Part shown: piece by piece, positions 1 through 6,365 of the stretch
How the letters are laid out: each line of letters opens with the position of its first letter
Position numbering within the stretch: position 1 is the first letter of the stretch
Position numbers and translations under genes: made by a program
The notes under the pieces: model-generated
Told to the model about the DNA's origin: nothing
The model's input: only the letters and a program-made list of their open reading frames with translations
Databases searched by the model: none
NCBI GenBank assembly: GCA_020635905.1
Contig: JACJYV010000025.1
Location: 1-9,019 of the forward strand
Source: Bacteroidia bacterium
GTDB lineage: Bacteria > Bacteroidota > Bacteroidia > J057 > JADKCL01
DNA: 9,019 nt
Reading direction: 5' to 3'

Positions 1-1283
1 TGAAAGGAACTCATTTCATCGGCAAAACTCACTGACGTGCCGGTGGCTCCGGCCCTGCCGGTGCGTCCGATCCGATGAATGTAATGCTCGGGCTCTATGG
101 GCAGATCATAGTTGATTACATGGCTGATGTTCTCAATGTGAAGCCCCCGGGCGGCCACATCCGTTGCCACCAAGACATTAAGAGCCCCGGTTTTAAACCT
201 GTTGAGCACCTTAAACCGTTTGTCCTGGGCCACATCCCCGGACAGGACGCTTACGTTCTGGCCGTATCCGGATAATTTTTCCGACAGAGACCTGGCCGTA
301 TCCTTGCGGTTGACAAAGATGATGACCCGCTCGAGTTTTTCACTGATCAACAGGTTGCAGACATTTTTAAATTTGTCGTTTTCCGTGGTCAAATAGACAA
401 TCTGGGTAATGGTATCCGCTGCCGCCTGTTCCGGATCAATTTCAATGCGCACAGCATCCCGGGTCCAGGATTCGGCCAGGCGAAGCACCTCGTCAGTGAG
501 TGTGGCGGAAAAAAACAGGGTCTGGCGCTTGTCCTTGTGGGGTGTCATGTAAATCAGGCGTCGCACATCAGGAATAAATCCCATGTCCAGCATCCGGTCG
601 GCCTCGTCGATCACAACGATTTCCACCCTGGACAGATCAATCATTTTTTTTGAAATAAAGTCCAGAAGACGTCCCGGGGTCGCTGCAATGACATCCACAG
701 GTTTTTCGGTTAAAAGGGTCTGCTGTCTGTGATAACCTGTGCCGCCAAAGACTGAGACGATGCGAAGATGGGAGTATTTGGCAAGACTTTTGAAATCTTT
801 TTCAATCTGGTATACCAGCTCCCTGGTGGGGGCAAGGATCAGAGCCCGGGGGAATTTTTTTTCCCGTTTGACAGATGTGCGCACAAACCTGTTAATTAAG
901 GTGATTATAAACGTGGCGCTTTTGCCTGTTCCGGTTTGGGCCTTGGCCGTGGCATCCCGGCCGTCAAGGGTGTAGGGAAGAAGCCGGGCCTGGATATCTG
1001 TGCAGTATTCAAAATTCAGGTCACAGATGGCATGCATCAGCCCCATGGGAAGCTTAAAATCATGGAACCGGGTTTTTCCCTCCTGGGGTTCGACCTGAAA
1101 GTTCTCCAGGGTCCAGCGTGGTTTTCCGGGATCGGGCCTGGGCGTTTCAACCGTCTTTGTTTGCCTGCCAGGGGGGGCAATAACCGGTTCGGGGGTTCCG
1201 GTTTCGGGCGTCGTGGGGCCGGTATCTTGTTTTTTGGGCTTTCCGGTAAAAAGAGTTTTTATAAAGCGGATTAATTGTTTCAA
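1..1283 (-). CDS. rhlB: DEAD-box ATP-dependent RNA helicase, RhlB-like (3' end beyond window)
   Basis: ATP-dependent RNA unwinding enzyme of the cytoplasm; RhlB-type members act in RNA turnover and ribonucleoprotein remodelling. I translated the minus strand by hand: 427 codons are visible, with no stop before the left edge. Motifs in order: Q-motif region around residues 76-98, motif I AQTGTGKS (115-122), Ia APTREL (151-156), Ib TPGR (202-205), II DEAD (226-229), III SAT (259-261), V ATDVAARGLHI (373-383) and VI HRIGRTGRAG (403-412). The ARGLHI form of motif V and the DRMLDMGF run after DEAD favour RhlB over RhlE or CsdA. Residues 15-70 form a basic, proline/threonine-rich linker with no recognised domain. 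The only common start codon before the helicase core is TTG at 1283; an in-frame TAA lies three codons upstream (ATC and ATT lie between), and no clear Shine-Dalgarno is visible. Family call is firm; subfamily and start are less so. Confidence 0.9.
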   Translation of the reverse strand, partial: MKQLIRFIKTLFTGKPKKQDTGPTTPETGTPEPVIAPPGRQTKTVETPRPDPGKPRWTLENFQVEPQEGKTRFHDFKLPMGLMHAICDLNFEYCTDIQARLLPYTLDGRDATAKAQTGTGKSATFIITLINRFVRTSVKREKKFPRALILAPTRELVYQIEKDFKSLAKYSHLRIVSVFGGTGYHRQQTLLTEKPVDVIAATPGRLLDFISKKMIDLSRVEIVVIDEADRMLDMGFIPDVRRLIYMTPHKDKRQTLFFSATLTDEVLRLAESWTRDAVRIEIDPEQAAADTITQIVYLTTENDKFKNVCNLLISEKLERVIIFVNRKDTARSLSEKLSGYGQNVSVLSGDVAQDKRFKVLNRFKTGALNVLVATDVAARGLHIENISHVINYDLPIEPEHYIHRIGRTGRAGATGTSVSFADEMSSF

Positions 1284-1328
1284 AATGATTTAGGCGTATG
1301 TTCTCAAAGGTAAATATCTAAACAGTCA

Positions 1329-1357
1329 GTGTGTTTCTAACAGACACACGGTTTTTT
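1329..1357 (+). terminator. Hairpin followed by T6 in the divergent intergenic region
   Basis: GTGTGT (1329-1334) pairs with ACACAC (1344-1349). The stem can extend by a T-G wobble and a T-A pair, leaving a CTAAC loop, and is followed by GG and six T residues (1352-1357). The shape is that of a weak intrinsic terminator reading on the plus strand. No plus-strand gene ends just upstream, so it could stop transcription antisense to rhlB or act as a leader element. Low GC content in the stem makes it uncertain. Confidence 0.3.
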
Positions 1358-1370
1358 GGGAAGGAAAAAT

Positions 1371-1386
1371 TCGTTTTGTGAAACGA
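1371..1386. repeat. Short inverted repeat TCGTTT / AAACGA
   Basis: TCGTTT (1371-1376) and AAACGA (1381-1386) form a perfect 6-bp inverted repeat around TGTG. It lies between the divergent rhlB and yggT genes and could be an operator half-site pair or a small hairpin. It is short enough to occur by chance. Confidence 0.2.
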
Positions 1387-1471
1387 TGGCCCGGTTTTTG
1401 GGTGAGAAATTTTTGAATATCGCGGCACAACATTTTAACCGGTGACCATGTGGAGAAAAAGTTAAAAAAAC

Positions 1472-1500
1472 TTGACTTTTCAATTGTTTCACGGTAACAA
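1472..1500 (+). promoter_or_regulatory. Candidate sigma-70-type promoter for yggT-divIVA, with an overlapping dyad
   Basis: TTGACT (1472-1477, five of six matches to the -35 consensus) is followed after exactly 17 bp by TAACAA (1495-1500, a poor -10). An A-rich stretch at 1454-1470 sits where an UP element would be. The predicted start near 1507 would give a leader of about 30 nt before the yggT ATG. A dyad, TTGTT (1484-1488) and AACAA (1496-1500) with a 7-bp gap, overlaps the -10 and could be an operator. Position and spacing support the call; the weak -10 limits it. Confidence 0.4.
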
Positions 1501-1537
1501 CGTTTCATGGAAATAACCTGAACCAGGGTGATGTGGA

Positions 1538-1837
1538 ATGCTGATATTGTCCAATTTCTTTATGGCTGTTGCCATTGTCCTTGATTATGCTTTAAACATT
1601 TATATGTGGATTGTGATTGCTTCGGCCGTACTGTCCTGGGTGAATCCGGATCCGTATAACCCCATTGTCCGGTTTCTTCGCAAGGCCACGGAACCGGTGT
1701 TTTACCAGATTCGCAAATATCTTCCCGTGAATTTCGGGGGATTGGACATGTCTCCGATTGTTGTGTTTCTGGTGATTATTTTTCTTCAGAATTTTGTTGT
1801 AAAGAGCCTGATTGGCATGGCCCGTTCGATGGGGTAA
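1538..1837 (+). CDS. yggT: YggT-family integral membrane protein
   Basis: Small inner-membrane protein of 99 residues. YggT members are implicated in envelope or osmotic homeostasis and, in some lineages, cell-division or pole functions; no biochemical activity is established. It shows the family layout: a hydrophobic helix at about residues 7-33, the conserved stretch LSWVNPDPYNPI (32-43), an amphipathic segment with TEPVF (51-55) and GGLDMSPI (67-74), then a second helix at about 72-90. The length fits a single-repeat YggT; two-repeat versions are about twice as long. It starts at ATG 1538 with a modest AGGG upstream. It ends 19 nt before the DivIVA-domain gene, so the two are probably one transcript. 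YggT next to divIVA also recalls the YlmG/SepF/DivIVA neighbourhood of Gram-positives. Confidence 0.88.
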   Translation: MLILSNFFMAVAIVLDYALNIYMWIVIASAVLSWVNPDPYNPIVRFLRKATEPVFYQIRKYLPVNFGGLDMSPIVVFLVIIFLQNFVVKSLIGMARSMG

Positions 1838-1844
1838 CCATAAA

Positions 1845-1849
1845 GGGAG
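1845..1849 (+). promoter_or_regulatory. Shine-Dalgarno setting the divIVA start
   Basis: GGGAG lies 7 nt before ATG 1857. This supports 1857 over the in-frame ATG at 1812, which lies inside yggT and would add 15 residues not resembling DivIVA. Confidence 0.7.
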
Positions 1850-1856
1850 TTTATTA

Positions 1857-2357
1857 ATGGGCGTTACACCGCTGGTGATTAAACAAAAAGAATTTTCCAC
1901 CCGTTTCAGAGGGTTTGATGTACAGGAAGTGGATACCTTTCTTGAAGAAGTGGCAAGGGAGCTTGAATCCCAGGAAGCTGCACTGGAAACTTTCAGGCAG
2001 GAAAATCATCGGTTGAATCTGGAAAACCAAGGGTATAGAAAACGCGAAGAATCAATGAAAAATGCCATGATTCAGTCCCAGAAGGTACTGGATCAGATGA
2101 AGGAAAACGCTGAAAAATCGGCCCAGGTAACCATCGCCAACGCAGAAGTTGAGGCTGAAAAAATTCTGAACCAGGCACATAAACGTCTTTCCCAGTTGCA
2201 TAGTGACATTACGGAACTTAAACGCCAGCGTATCCAGCTTGAAATGCAGATCAGTTCGGTGCTTGAATCGCACTCCAAACTGCTCGAGATGACCAAAGAA
2301 GAAAACAAAGCGGCCGACGAATCGGACACGGCCCTGAAATTTATCCGTCGGGCCTGA
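1857..2357 (+). CDS. DivIVA-domain coiled-coil protein
   Basis: Predicted cytoplasmic scaffold of 166 residues. DivIVA proteins bind negatively curved membrane at poles and septa and recruit partners. The N-terminal domain is clear: TPLVIKQKEF (4-13), then RFRGF (16-20), then EVDTFLEEV (24-32). F17 and R18 fall at the membrane-contact positions known from Bacillus DivIVA. Residues about 35-135 are rich in Glu, Lys, Gln and Ala with few prolines or glycines and should form a long coiled coil. The C-terminus is short and charged, ending in FIRRA. It lies 19 nt after yggT, and an inverted repeat and GC-rich hairpin follow, so the transcript may end here. DivIVA is less familiar in Gram-negatives but does occur in Deltaproteobacteria. 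Whether it marks poles, septa or something else cannot be read from sequence. Confidence 0.88.
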   Translation: MGVTPLVIKQKEFSTRFRGFDVQEVDTFLEEVARELESQEAALETFRQENHRLNLENQGYRKREESMKNAMIQSQKVLDQMKENAEKSAQVTIANAEVEAEKILNQAHKRLSQLHSDITELKRQRIQLEMQISSVLESHSKLLEMTKEENKAADESDTALKFIRRA

Positions 2358-2388
2358 TTCCTAACAAATAGTACTTGAACAAAACCCG

Positions 2389-2422
2389 TGTTTGAACGCC
2401 CAATTGACGATCCGTTCAAACA
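2389..2422. repeat. Perfect 10-bp inverted repeat upstream of pilT
   Basis: TGTTTGAACG (2389-2398) and CGTTCAAACA (2413-2422) are exact reverse complements separated by 14 nt; one further G-T wobble pair is possible. A T5 tract follows at 2432-2436, nine nt past the stem. It could be an AT-rich terminator for divIVA or a two-half-site operator for pilT. The 14-nt loop and distant T tract make a terminator only moderately likely. Confidence 0.45.
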
Positions 2423-2443
2423 TCAGACAGGTTTTTGCTGGTG

Positions 2444-2468
2444 ACACGCCCTGCTTGCAGGGCTGTGT
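2444..2468 (+). terminator. GC-rich hairpin, possible divIVA terminator or pilT leader structure
   Basis: GCCCTG (2448-2453) and CAGGGC (2458-2463) form a perfect 6-bp stem with a CTTG loop. It extends through ACAC (2444-2447) and GTGT (2465-2468) past a single bulged T. The downstream sequence is only partly T-rich, with no clean U-tract. It is a stable hairpin in the right place for a terminator, but a leader structure in the pilT mRNA is equally possible. Confidence 0.4.
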
Positions 2469-2483
2469 TGCTTTGTGTATAGG
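2455..2483 (+). promoter_or_regulatory. Weak promoter candidate for the pilT cluster
   Basis: TTGCAG (2455-2460) and TATAGG (2478-2483) are separated by 17 bp and lie about 60 nt before the pilT start. The -35 matches only three consensus bases and overlaps the hairpin arm, so this is tentative. No convincing sigma-54 site was found in the same gap. Confidence 0.2.
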
Positions 2484-2530
2484 TGTTTCCGGTATTCAAA
2501 AAAAGTCCAGGGAATAAACAACAAATCAAA

Positions 2531-2535
2531 AGGGG
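2531..2535 (+). promoter_or_regulatory. Shine-Dalgarno setting the pilT start
   Basis: AGGGG ends 5 nt before ATG 2541, within a purine-rich run. This favours 2541 over the in-frame ATG at 2475, whose 22 extra residues are not PilT-like and which lacks a good ribosome site. Confidence 0.7.
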
Positions 2536-2540
2536 AAAAA

Positions 2541-3623
2541 ATGGCTCAGATTGATGCGTTTTTTAAGCTTATGCATGACCAGGGGGCGTCCGACCTGCAC
2601 CTGACCGCGGGACAGCAGCCTGCTTTAAGGCTTCACGGCGACATTGAGCGAATTAAATACGATAGGCTGACCAGTGATCAGCTGCGCAGCATGCTTTATG
2701 AAATCACCTCCCAGGAAAAGATTAAGGAGTTTGAGGAGACTGGGGATGTTGATTTCGGGTATGAAATCCCCGGCCTTGCCCGGTACAGGGCCAATTATTT
2801 TATGCAGAAAAACGGTATAGCCGCCGTATTCCGCGAAATCCCCTCGGAGATCATGACCGCCGAGCAGTTGGGGTTGCCGGCGGTGATTTCAAAACTGGCA
2901 GACCTGCCCAGGGGGCTTGTTCTGGTGACCGGCCCCACCGGTTCCGGTAAATCAACCACCCTTGCCGCTATCATTGACCAGGCCAACAGAAACAGAAAAG
3001 ACCATATTATCACCGTGGAAGACCCCATAGAATTTGTTCACAAAAGCCAGAGCTGTATCGTGAACCACAGGGAAGTGGGGACCCACACCAAAACGTTTTC
3101 TTCAGCCCTTCGCGGTGCCCTGCGTGAGGACCCGGATATTATCCTGGTGGGCGAACTCAGGGATCTTGAAACCATCTCCCTGGCCGTTGAGGCGGCTTCC
3201 ACCGGTCATCTGGTGTTTGGCACCCTGCATACCTCAAGTGCGCACAAAACCGTGGACAGGCTTGTTGAGGTTTTCCCCAGCACCGAGCAGGCCCAGATCC
3301 GTTCCACACTGGCGGACGGCCTTCGTGCCATAGTGGCCCAGGTACTGTTTAAACGCATTGACAAAAAAGGCCGGTGTGCGGCAATGGAAATCCTTGTGGC
3401 CACCCCTGCGGTGAGAAATCTTATCCGTGACTCCAAAACCCATCAGATTCCTTCCATGATTCAGACCGGCAAGCAGTATGGGATGCAGCTTCTGGACGAT
3501 GCCATCATGGCACTGTATAAATCAGGGAAGATCAGTCCCGAGGATGCCTATTCAAAATCAAATAACAAATCACTGTTCCGGTCGTTTCTTAAGCATCCGC
3601 CTGCGGACTTCACAGAAGCGTGA
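2541..3623 (+). CDS. pilT: Type IV pilus retraction ATPase PilT
   Basis: Hexameric cytoplasmic ATPase at the pilus base that drives pilin disassembly, giving twitching and surface sensing. The protein has 360 residues, close to the usual 340-370. The N-terminal PAS-like domain begins with GASDLHLTAG (15-24). The RecA-like core has Walker A GPTGSGKS (131-138, Lys137), an Asp box around TVEDPIEF (158-165), Walker B DPDIILVGE (197-205, Glu205) and a His box TGHLVFGTLHT (221-231). AVRNLIRD (290-297) matches the retraction-specific AIRNLIRE motif, which separates PilT from PilB and most PilU proteins. The C-terminal helices include QYGMQLLDDAI (312-322). It is the first gene of the plus-strand cluster, 32 nt before the pilU-like gene. 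All expected catalytic residues are present. Confidence 0.96.
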   Translation: MAQIDAFFKLMHDQGASDLHLTAGQQPALRLHGDIERIKYDRLTSDQLRSMLYEITSQEKIKEFEETGDVDFGYEIPGLARYRANYFMQKNGIAAVFREIPSEIMTAEQLGLPAVISKLADLPRGLVLVTGPTGSGKSTTLAAIIDQANRNRKDHIITVEDPIEFVHKSQSCIVNHREVGTHTKTFSSALRGALREDPDIILVGELRDLETISLAVEAASTGHLVFGTLHTSSAHKTVDRLVEVFPSTEQAQIRSTLADGLRAIVAQVLFKRIDKKGRCAAMEILVATPAVRNLIRDSKTHQIPSMIQTGKQYGMQLLDDAIMALYKSGKISPEDAYSKSNNKSLFRSFLKHPPADFTEA

Positions 3624-3655
3624 CAGCCGGTTTAGCCCAATAATAGGAGCAAGGC

Positions 3656-4831
3656 ATGAAAAAACAGCAGCTTGATTATATTCTTACTAAAATGCTGGAT
3701 TCCTACGATAATGTGTCGGATTTGAATATTACGCCGGGAAAACCTCTCCAGGTGGAAAGTTCAGGCCAGCTTTCGCCCGTTGATATAGGGCCTGGGTTCA
3801 CTATCCTCACACCGTTTCAAACCGAGGTTCTGGCACTCAATCTTATTAATAATGACAGAAAACAGCTTGAAACCCTGCTGCGGGAAGGCAGCTGCGATTT
3901 ATCCTACCAGCTGAACACCCGGGCAAGATTCAGGGTGAACATTTTTTCCAGATCAGGAAAGTACGCCATTGTATTAAGAAAACTTGAAACCACCATCCCC
4001 ACCATTGAACAGCTCAACCTGCCGGAAAGTTTTCATAAAATGGCTGAAGAGAAAAACGGCATCATCTTTGTTACAGGTGCCACAGGTTCCGGTAAATCCA
4101 CCTCCCTTGCCGCGCTTCTGGACAAGATCAACGAGACCAAGTCCGTGCATGTGATCACCCTGGAAGACCCCATCGAGTACCAGCATACCCAGAAACGCTC
4201 CACCTTTAACCAGCGGGAGCTGGGAATGGATTTTGACACCTTTGCCTCGGGTCTGCGGGCTGCCTTGCGGCAGGCCCCCAAGGTCATTCTGGTGGGCGAA
4301 ATGCGTGACCGGGAAACGGTTGAGATCGGCCTGGCCGCTGCCGAAACCGGTCATCTGGTGGTTTCCACCCTGCACACCGTGGATGCCGGACAGACCATCA
4401 ACCGTCTGCTGGGTATGTTTTCCACGGAAGAGGAGACTCAAGTTCGCATCCGTCTGGCCGATACGGTCAGGTGGGTGGTGGCCCAGCGGCTTTTGCCCAA
4501 GGTGGGCGGGGGGCGTGTGGCCGCCTTTGAAATCATGGCCACCAACCTGCGGGTCAAGGACAGCATTTTAAACGGGGAGTCCGAAGGTAAGACCTTTAAC
4601 GACATCATTGTGGCGGGCAAGCCCCAGGGCATGATTTCCTTTGACGAGTTCATTATAAGTTTGTATGAAGAGGCGAAGATAGACGAGAATACGGCCATGG
4701 CTTATGCGTCACGCAAAGATATTGTGGGAAGAGGTCTTGACCGGATCAAGAGTGCCAGGGGTGAATCCACCAGCGGCATTCAGTCCCTTGAGATTGACCG
4801 CAGCTATGGGGAGGGGAATGACGACTTATGA
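3656..4831 (+). CDS. pilU: PilT/PilU-family accessory pilus retraction ATPase (PilU-like)
   Basis: Paralog of the preceding pilT, 391 residues. PilU proteins are PilT-dependent ATPases that help retraction under load. Visible motifs: SDLNITPG (21-28) in place of the usual SDLHLT-type motif, LRKLETTIPTIEQLNLP (107-123), Walker A GATGSGKS (141-148), Asp box TLEDPIEY (168-175), Walker B RQAPKVILVGE (205-215) and His box TGHLVVSTLHT (231-241). The RQAP form of Walker B and the LETTIPTIEQL segment resemble Pseudomonas PilU more than PilT. The AIRNLIRE motif is replaced by LRVKDSILNGE (298-308). A C-terminal extension ends with a SLEID segment and an acidic tail, as PilU proteins have. AGGAG lies 6 nt before ATG 3656. 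The stop overlaps the next start (ATGA). It could also be named PilT2; a retraction-type ATPase is firm. Confidence 0.87.
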   Translation: MKKQQLDYILTKMLDSYDNVSDLNITPGKPLQVESSGQLSPVDIGPGFTILTPFQTEVLALNLINNDRKQLETLLREGSCDLSYQLNTRARFRVNIFSRSGKYAIVLRKLETTIPTIEQLNLPESFHKMAEEKNGIIFVTGATGSGKSTSLAALLDKINETKSVHVITLEDPIEYQHTQKRSTFNQRELGMDFDTFASGLRAALRQAPKVILVGEMRDRETVEIGLAAAETGHLVVSTLHTVDAGQTINRLLGMFSTEEETQVRIRLADTVRWVVAQRLLPKVGGGRVAAFEIMATNLRVKDSILNGESEGKTFNDIIVAGKPQGMISFDEFIISLYEEAKIDENTAMAYASRKDIVGRGLDRIKSARGESTSGIQSLEIDRSYGEGNDDL

Positions 4832-5463
4832 AAATTGCTTGCCCGACATGCGGCAGAGAAGCACACCTGCCCGACGATAAGGTACCAAAAGACAAGAGTT
4901 TTTCATTTAAATGTCCCAAATGCGGGGCGTCCGTGCCGGTTAAGGCATCAGCCGGAAAACACAGTGATGGCGGTTCCAAGCATCATTCAGCTGTCATGGG
5001 CCGGGATCTGTCCAAGTTTCAGGGCGGTGTCTCGAAACAGGCCCTGGTTTGCCTATCATCCGGTCTTGGCCGCAACCGGATCATGACCGGACTGGGAAAT
5101 GCGGGTTTTACGGCCCATACGCCGGAAACACCGGCCCAGGCATTAAAAAATCTTGAGTATCATGTTTACCCCCTGGTGGTGATGGATGAAGCCTTTGATG
5201 ATGACAAGTCCATGGCTGCCTACTTGAACAATATGGATATGTTCCTTCGCCGCAAGATCTGCCTTGTCCGGATCGGTCCGGGACTTGAGACCGGAAATCC
5301 CATGACAGCCCTGGATCTGAGCGCAAACTATGTCGTAAAAACCCAGGACCTTGAACAGGAAGATGCGTCTGTGGTGGATAATGTCCTGGCCGTGGCCTTG
5401 TCCGAACATGAACAGATGTATGCTGTTTTTAACGACTCAATGAAAGCTGTGGGCAAAGCCTGA
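4828..5463 (+). CDS. Zinc-ribbon protein with a degenerate receiver-like domain
   Basis: Predicted soluble protein of 211 residues. The N-terminus carries a zinc ribbon: CPTC (5-8) and CPKC (29-32) spaced as in MJ0042-type zinc ribbons. Residues about 40-65 form a Gly/Ser/His/Lys-rich linker. Residues about 70-195 follow the strand/helix rhythm of a CheY-like receiver: a hydrophobic strand at ALVCLSS (72-78), PLVVMDE (115-121) with Asp120 at the phospho-acceptor position, KICLVRIG (143-150), and NYVVKT (167-172) with Lys171. The acidic pair expected after strand 1 is absent (Ser-Ser-Gly instead), and the strand-4 Thr/Ser is Arg or Ile, so it is probably a pseudo-receiver. Its start overlaps the pilU stop by 4 bp, implying translational coupling. 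An adaptor or regulator of the retraction machinery is an inference. The receiver assignment rests on pattern only. Confidence 0.75.
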   Translation: MKIACPTCGREAHLPDDKVPKDKSFSFKCPKCGASVPVKASAGKHSDGGSKHHSAVMGRDLSKFQGGVSKQALVCLSSGLGRNRIMTGLGNAGFTAHTPETPAQALKNLEYHVYPLVVMDEAFDDDKSMAAYLNNMDMFLRRKICLVRIGPGLETGNPMTALDLSANYVVKTQDLEQEDASVVDNVLAVALSEHEQMYAVFNDSMKAVGKA

Positions 5464-5473
5464 GCCCTTTTTT
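5451..5473 (+). terminator. Weak terminator-like GGGC/GCCC hairpin with T6
   Basis: GGGC (5451-5454) can pair with GCCC (5464-5467) around a 9-nt loop, and six T residues follow at once (5468-5473) within a longer T-rich run. It spans the stop of the zinc-ribbon gene and lies just before the next gene. The 4-bp stem is short, so it would be at most partial; it may reduce expression of the downstream membrane and peptidoglycan genes. Confidence 0.25.
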
Positions 5474-5482
5474 GTTTCTTTT

Positions 5483-6361
5483 ATGATTCTGTTTGCGCAA
5501 AACTGGTATGAGCCAGACACCTTGACGGAATGGCTCAAGCGGATATGTTCGGTTTTGAATCTGCTCATTGTCTCCGTTACCTGCATTATTATTGTATCTG
5601 AATTTCGTTTTGACTGGTGCGAGCGTCTGGTGGGCAATTATCTTTCCTCCACCAATGACGCCCGTCCTGAAGATGGCCCCATCTGGGACGCCGGACGGCA
5701 TATGGTCAGTGCGCTGCAATCCCTGGATCAGATGGCGATTGAGCGTGAAAGCGCCGGACGGACAGTGCAGTCGGCAGATTCCTTTGCAGACCTGGTTGCC
5801 AAGCTGGGGCCCGGGGAGTGGGCCAACCTGGACAAGGAACGGTTCAGGGAACTGTATCTGTCTTTGCCCCCCTACCGCCGCAGGAATGTGGTGGATCCGG
5901 TACGCCTGGTGTGGTTGCTCAACGGCGGTGCCACGGACCGGATTTTCTGCGAAGGCCGCATGGGCGGCATCAAAATTTTTTTCATTGATGCCCAGAACCG
6001 GGTCGTCCAGCAGGTGGATCTGGATGCCCAGGCCTTGGGGAACAACGGTAGCCAAAGCGTGATGCCCGGCACCCTGGACGATGCACCTGAATTTTCCGGC
6101 AGAATCTATCCTGCCGCCCTTTTCTTTTCTGCGGTCTCAAGGCTGCCTGAGCAGATGAGATCCGATTTAATCCTGGATACACAAGATCTTTTATCCGAAA
6201 AAGGCGCCCTTGACCGGGTGGGGGTGGGAAATTCCGCCCAGGACGGTTTTATCTTTCTGGGATTTGAATTCCGGAACCTGGGCGAATCCCGGGTGGTGCA
6301 GGTCAAAGCCCGGGAGTGGGCGGTCTGGCAGCTGACCCTGGTCCTGAAGGGAGAAGGGTAG
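5483..6361 (+). CDS. Hypothetical single-pass membrane protein
   Basis: I do not recognise this 292-residue protein. A hydrophobic helix at residues about 21-38, preceded by Lys19 and Arg20, suggests a signal anchor with a short cytoplasmic N-terminus and a large periplasmic part; with charge on both sides the topology is uncertain. The remainder looks globular and mixed alpha/beta, with aromatic-rich patches such as GGIKIFFIDA (161-170) and a conserved-looking RIYPAALFF (207-215). No catalytic motif, lipobox or repeat is evident. ATG 5483 is the first common start codon in the frame after an upstream stop; it has no good Shine-Dalgarno and sits in a T-rich context, so translation may depend on coupling to the gene 19 nt upstream. 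It ends 4 nt before the penicillin-binding protein gene, so a role alongside that enzyme is plausible. Confidence 0.8.
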   Translation: MILFAQNWYEPDTLTEWLKRICSVLNLLIVSVTCIIIVSEFRFDWCERLVGNYLSSTNDARPEDGPIWDAGRHMVSALQSLDQMAIERESAGRTVQSADSFADLVAKLGPGEWANLDKERFRELYLSLPPYRRRNVVDPVRLVWLLNGGATDRIFCEGRMGGIKIFFIDAQNRVVQQVDLDAQALGNNGSQSVMPGTLDDAPEFSGRIYPAALFFSAVSRLPEQMRSDLILDTQDLLSEKGALDRVGVGNSAQDGFIFLGFEFRNLGESRVVQVKAREWAVWQLTLVLKGEG

Positions 6362-6365
6362 GCAG

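Noticed and set aside
936..1274. Plus-strand open frame of 112 codons
   Set aside because: It is antisense to the RhlB-like helicase N-terminus, whose conserved motifs prove the minus-strand reading.
2439..2459. Possible sigma-54 promoter (TGG...TTGCA) before pilT
   Set aside because: The GG and GC elements are not 10 nt apart in either alignment, so the -24/-12 spacing fails.
2475..2540. Upstream in-frame start extending PilT by 22 residues
   Set aside because: No ribosome site precedes 2475, the extra residues are unlike PilT N-termini, and a strong AGGGG precedes ATG 2541.
3974..4441. Minus-strand open frame of 155 codons
   Set aside because: It is antisense to the catalytic core of the PilU-like gene and has no support of its own.
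5429..6055. Minus-strand open frame of 208 codons opposite the hypothetical membrane protein
   Set aside because: The plus-strand frame fits the tight operon spacing and has a clear membrane helix; the antisense product shows no domain and ends inside the neighbouring gene.
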